Assembly: GCA_023388675.1 (NCBI GenBank)
Contig: JAEWFU010000053.1
Location: forward strand, 1-8,842
Source of the DNA: Pseudomonadota bacterium
Lineage (GTDB): Bacteria; Pseudomonadota; Alphaproteobacteria; Rhizobiales; Rhizobiaceae
DNA: 8,842 bases
Direction: 5' to 3'
Shown here: piece by piece, positions 5,916 through 8,842 of the stretch
Numbering within the stretch: the stretch's first letter is position 1
Layout: the number at the start of each line of letters is the position of its first letter
Translations under genes and position numbers: made by a program
Notes under the pieces: model-generated
What the model saw: the letters and a program-made list of their open reading frames with translations, nothing else
What the model was told of the DNA's origin: nothing
Databases searched by the model: none

Positions 5916-6419
5916 ATGCGCCGTATCGCAGCCATCACACGTAATCCTGCCGCCGTTGTGCTGATCGCCATGTTGGCTATCGCCGGCTGCGCCAACAAGC
6001 AGACGCCGAACAATCCCGGCGATCTGGGTCTCGGAGGCGGCTCCGCGACCCCAGGATCGAGCCAGGACTTCACGGTCAACATCGGAGACCGTATCTTCTT
6101 CGATACCGACTCTTCGCTGATCCGCGCAGACGCCCAGCAGACCCTGAGCCGCCAGGCCCAGTGGCTGAACCAGTACGGCACCTACGCGATCACCGTCGAA
6201 GGCCATGCCGACGAACGCGGAACCCGCGAATACAACCTTGCCCTGGGCGCACGCCGCGCGGCCGCTGCCCGCGACTTCCTCGTCGCACGCGGCGTCGCGG
6301 CAAACCGTATCCGCACTATCTCCTATGGCAAGGAACGCCCGGTGGCCGTTTGCGACAACATTTCCTGCTGGTCGCAGAACCGCCGCGCCGTCACGGTGCT
6401 GAACGGCGCCGGAAGCTGA
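5916..6419 (+). CDS. pal: Peptidoglycan-associated outer-membrane lipoprotein Pal
   Basis: Pal is a lipoprotein of the outer membrane whose OmpA-like domain binds the diaminopimelate of peptidoglycan. It is the endpoint of the Tol machine. The precursor has 167 residues. A lipoprotein signal ends in the lipobox IAGC with Cys25 as the lipidated residue, followed by Ala26-Asn27, with no Asp at the +2 position that would retain it in the inner membrane. A Gly/Pro/Ser linker follows to about residue 50. The OmpA_C domain starts at about 53 (IFFDTDSSLIRADAQQTL), and the core VEGHADERGTREYNLALGAR (94-113) carries the peptidoglycan-binding Asp and Arg pattern. SYGKERPVAVC and SQNRRAVTV close the domain. 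Cys146 and Cys151, absent in E. coli Pal as I recall it, may form a disulfide. The 230-nt upstream gap and the downstream terminator suggest its own transcription unit. Confidence 0.98.
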   Translation: MRRIAAITRNPAAVVLIAMLAIAGCANKQTPNNPGDLGLGGGSATPGSSQDFTVNIGDRIFFDTDSSLIRADAQQTLSRQAQWLNQYGTYAITVEGHADERGTREYNLALGARRAAAARDFLVARGVAANRIRTISYGKERPVAVCDNISCWSQNRRAVTVLNGAGS

Positions 6420-6444
6420 GCGGACTGATATGCTTCGAAAATGC

Positions 6445-6474
6445 GGGAGGCGGCCTTCAGGGCCGCCTCTTTTG
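6445..6474 (+). terminator. Rho-independent terminator after pal
   Basis: GAGGCGGCC (6447-6455) pairs perfectly with GGCCGCCTC (6461-6469) around a 5-nt loop, followed at once by TTTT (6470-6473). It begins 27 nt after the pal stop. This is the clearest terminator in the window and separates pal from cpoB. Confidence 0.88.
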
Positions 6475-6492
6475 CGTTACCCGAAACAAAAT

Positions 6493-6519
6493 TTGGCCGA
6501 ACTCGGCGGTCCTGATAAA
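6493..6519 (+). promoter_or_regulatory. Weak candidate promoter for cpoB-tilS
   Basis: Because a terminator precedes it, cpoB should need its own promoter in 6474-6575. The best guess is TTGGCC (6493-6498) as -35 with GATAAA (6514-6519) as -10. The 15-nt spacing is shorter than ideal, so the call is tentative. Confidence 0.22.
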
Positions 6520-6575
6520 AGGGCCAAGATCGACCATTAGACCCAGCGAAAGAGCCAAAGGTGAAGAGACCCGAC

Positions 6576-7562
6576 ATGTTCCTGAGAACCTTCCTCGGTG
6601 GCATCGTGGCGCTACCGATCATGCTGTCGGGGGCCGCACATGCGCGCGACGCCGCAGCAAGCGCCCCGGCGTCGACTGCAGCGCCCGCGATCGCCTTTTC
6701 GATGCCGTCGCTGCGCCTGCCCGGTGCAATACAGCCTGCCCCCCGCGCCGCGCCGGTGCAATATGCCCAGGCGACGGACCCGCGCGTGGCGCAGCTTGAA
6801 GAGCAGGTGCGCCAGCTGACCGGCACACTGGAGGAATTGAATTTCCAGATCCTGCAGATGCAGGACCAACTGCGCCGGATGCAGGAAGACAACGAAATTC
6901 GTTTCCAGGAACTGGAACAGAAGCGTTCGGACGCCGGCGGCGCAGCCCCCACGCAAGACCGCGCCGCGGTCGGTTCCGGTGACGGCGGGTCCGGCGGCAG
7001 CGGCGACGACGACTATTACGCCGCCTCTCCGCGCGTTGAGGATGGCAGCACGGTGACGGGCGCGCCGCCACGCACCTTCGGCACGATCACATTCGACGAA
7101 AACGGCAATGCCAGCGGTGCCGGCCTGCCGGAGCAGACCGACGAGGATACCACCGTTGCCGCACTGCCGAGCGGCAGCGGCGGCGATGACGAACTTTACC
7201 GCAATTCCTACGAATTCATCCTGTCGGGTGACTACGGCACGGCCGAAACCGGCTTCCGCGATCTGCTCGCGCAGTATCCCGACAGTGAACACGCCGCCGA
7301 CGCGCATTTCTGGCTGGGCGAAGCGCTTCTCGCGCAGCAGAAGCCGCGGGAGGCAGCCGAAATCTTCCTTGCCGCCAGCCGCGACTATCCGCAGGCGCGC
7401 AAGGCTCCCGACACCCTTTTCAAGCTCGGCGTTTCACTGGCAGCGCTGAACCAGCGCGATGTCGCCTGCGCGACGTTCACCGAAGTACTGCAGCGCTATC
7501 CCAATACGACCGATGCGTTGCGCGAGCGCATAAAGCAGGAACAGGCTCTGGCCTCCTGCTGA
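6576..7562 (+). CDS. cpoB: TolA-binding division coordinator CpoB (YbgF)
   Basis: CpoB is a periplasmic protein that binds TolA and in E. coli links outer-membrane constriction to septal peptidoglycan synthesis by PBP1B. The 328 residues comprise a signal peptide (MFLRTFLGGIVALPIMLSG, then AAHA, cleavage about 23), an Ala/Pro-rich stretch, and a trimerising coiled coil (about 68-117, VAQLEEQVRQLTGTLEELNF). A long Gly/Ser/Asp linker (about 117-205) leads to TPR repeats (206-328) with LYRNSYEFILSGDYGTAETG, HFWLGEALLAQQKPREAAE and FKLGVSLAALNQ. Its only cysteines are Cys298 and the final residue Cys328. The ATG at 6576 is chosen because GAAGAG (6563-6568) lies 7 nt upstream. A GTG at 6561 would add five residues (MKRPD) and is a real alternative, since it also supplies basic residues to the signal peptide. 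tilS follows after 10 nt. Confidence 0.94.
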   Translation: MFLRTFLGGIVALPIMLSGAAHARDAAASAPASTAAPAIAFSMPSLRLPGAIQPAPRAAPVQYAQATDPRVAQLEEQVRQLTGTLEELNFQILQMQDQLRRMQEDNEIRFQELEQKRSDAGGAAPTQDRAAVGSGDGGSGGSGDDDYYAASPRVEDGSTVTGAPPRTFGTITFDENGNASGAGLPEQTDEDTTVAALPSGSGGDDELYRNSYEFILSGDYGTAETGFRDLLAQYPDSEHAADAHFWLGEALLAQQKPREAAEIFLAASRDYPQARKAPDTLFKLGVSLAALNQRDVACATFTEVLQRYPNTTDALRERIKQEQALASC

Positions 7563-7572
7563 CGAGCGGCCG

Positions 7573-8842
7573 ATGGCCCTCGACCTCGATCGCATGTTTG
7601 GCGGTCTCGACCTTTCGCGACGGCAAAGCCTGACCATAGCCGTTTCCGGCGGCAGCGATTCCCTCGCCCTCCTTCTTCTTCTCAAGAATTTCCTCGGCCG
7701 GGGAGCACCGGGGGTCCGTGTTCTTGCGGTCACGGTCGATCATGCCATGCGCACGGAAGCCGCCGACGAGGCACGCGCCGTGGCGGAGTTGTGCCGGCAA
7801 ATCGGCGTCGAGCACAGGACGATGGTCTGGACGGGTGACAAACCCCGGACAGGTTTGATCGCCGCGGCCCGCGAGGCGCGCTACCGGCTGCTGGCGGAGG
7901 CTGCCGATGACTTTGGCGCGGACACGATCTTCATCGCCCATACGATGGACGACCAGGCCGAGACCGTCGCCATGCGTGCACGGCGCGGCGAAGGCATCGG
8001 CCTTGCCGGCATGGCGCGCGCCACGCTTTATGACGAGCGCATCTGGCTTATCAGGCCGTTGCTGCAGGTCCGTCGGGAGGCCCTGCGAGACCATCTGGCC
8101 GCCACAGGCATCCGTTGGATCGACGACCCTACTAATGAAAACCGGCGCTATGAGCGTGTAAGGGTCCGCGCCGCGCTCGAAGACGGCGACGTCCGGGCCC
8201 TCGCCGACCAGGCTGCGGCGGCAGGAAAAGAGCGGGCGGAACTTGGGCGGCAGGCCGCAACGCTTATCGCTCGCTTTGCGACCATGCCGGCACGCGGGCT
8301 GTTCCGCGTCGACCCGGAGATGTTGGACGGCAGCGACGCGGCCACCCACGCGCTGCGCATCGTTTTGGCCGTTGCCGGAGGAACGCCTCGGCTGCCCGAT
8401 CACGATCGCGCTACCGCGCTCGCCCGCCGTCTCTCTGTCCAGCCCCTGCGCGTCGCATTGTCGCGCGCGCTGGTAGACGCACGAAAGTCGGGCGTCTGGA
8501 TACGGCGCGAGAACCGGAACCTGCCTGTGACGCAACTATCGGCATCGCCAATTCTATGGGACGGGCGCTGGCATATATCCGCAGCGGGCGAGACCTCCAA
8601 ACTGCGGGTAGCGGCTTGCGGCCACACACGGCCGACCAGCGGCTTTGGCCCCGCCGACATACCTGAAAGCCTTGTTCGCGCGGCACTTTCCGCCGAACCG
8701 TGCATATTCCGGGATCAGGAAATGATCGGGGCGGCCGAGGGCGAAAGAACCGGGGAAATCGGTATTGCATCATGGCCGATTGCGGCTCCGTTCGCGCACT
8801 TCCTTCCCGAGTTCGATATGGCCGTAGGCCAGGCCCTGCGCT
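7573..8842 (+). CDS. tilS: tRNA(Ile)-lysidine synthetase TilS (3' end missing)
   Basis: TilS uses ATP and lysine to convert C34 of the CAU-anticodon isoleucine tRNA to lysidine, so that it reads AUA codons and is charged with Ile. The frame is open from the ATG to the window end, 423 codons without a stop. Family length suggests that only a short C-terminal piece is missing. The PP-loop ATP-binding motif SGGSDS is at residues 25-30 (7645-7662). HTMDDQAET (123-131) has the conserved Asp-Asp-Gln, RPLLQVRREALRDHL follows, and WIDDPTNENRRYERVRVR (176-193) matches the family. The usual Asn after the second Arg of the RNR motif is Val here, which I believe is common in rhizobia. The Shine-Dalgarno is weak (GAGCGG, 7564-7569), so translation is probably coupled to cpoB. 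A 352-codon antisense frame over it is a codon-bias shadow. Confidence 0.96.
   Translation, partial: MALDLDRMFGGLDLSRRQSLTIAVSGGSDSLALLLLLKNFLGRGAPGVRVLAVTVDHAMRTEAADEARAVAELCRQIGVEHRTMVWTGDKPRTGLIAAAREARYRLLAEAADDFGADTIFIAHTMDDQAETVAMRARRGEGIGLAGMARATLYDERIWLIRPLLQVRREALRDHLAATGIRWIDDPTNENRRYERVRVRAALEDGDVRALADQAAAAGKERAELGRQAATLIARFATMPARGLFRVDPEMLDGSDAATHALRIVLAVAGGTPRLPDHDRATALARRLSVQPLRVALSRALVDARKSGVWIRRENRNLPVTQLSASPILWDGRWHISAAGETSKLRVAACGHTRPTSGFGPADIPESLVRAALSAEPCIFRDQEMIGAAEGERTGEIGIASWPIAAPFAHFLPEFDMAVGQALR

Noticed and set aside
7477..8535. 352-codon antisense frame opposite the cpoB end and tilS
   Set aside because: The + frame from 7573 has clear TilS motifs and no stop to the window end. 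The antisense product resembles nothing and would span a gene boundary.
1..8842. A wholly new multi-gene system
   Set aside because: All large genes belong to known families in a conserved order. The unexplained parts are regulatory motifs, mini-ORFs and one small NTF2-like gene.

Overview
This 8.8 kb window is GC-rich chromosomal DNA. Gene order and protein wording point to an alphaproteobacterium of the order Hyphomicrobiales (Rhizobiales), most like Mesorhizobium and related Phyllobacteriaceae. This placement is inferred from remembered family sequences, not from a search. All recognised genes lie on the + strand. No IS element, CRISPR array, tRNA or rRNA was seen.

Layout: (1) 1-1831 holds the 3' part of ruvB (Holliday-junction helicase), ybgC (acyl-CoA thioesterase, start overlapping the ruvB stop as ATGA), and a small NTF2/SnoaL-like gene of lower GC. 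(2) 1832-2065 is a 234-nt leader. (3) 2066-5685 is tolQ-tolR-tolA-tolB, tightly spaced except for 58 nt before tolB. (4) 5686-5915 is a 230-nt gap with a possible 22-codon basic ORF and a regulatory region. (5) pal follows and ends in a strong intrinsic terminator. (6) cpoB (ybgF) comes next, then tilS (tRNA-Ile lysidine synthetase), which is cut by the window end. tilS is open to the last base.

How the genes work together: TolQ and TolR form the proton-driven inner-membrane motor. TolA spans the periplasm, TolB is the periplasmic beta-propeller, and Pal is the outer-membrane lipoprotein that grips peptidoglycan. Together they pull the outer membrane inward at division. CpoB is a TolA-binding regulator. 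YbgC is the usual cytoplasmic companion of the cluster.

Most interesting signal: the two main non-coding regions, before tolQ and before pal, carry three 16-bp sequences that fit the CtrA cell-cycle regulator consensus TTAA-N7-TTAAC. Each has one mismatch, always in the first half-site, and the two before pal are in tandem 24 bp apart. CcrM-type GANTC sites also cluster in these regions. This suggests, but does not prove, cell-cycle control of the envelope-constriction machine. Other points are possible mini-ORFs between tol genes, the low-GC NTF2-like insert, a Pro/Glu-rich TolA stalk, and paired cysteines found only in TolA, Pal and CpoB. The core genes themselves are a well-known system.
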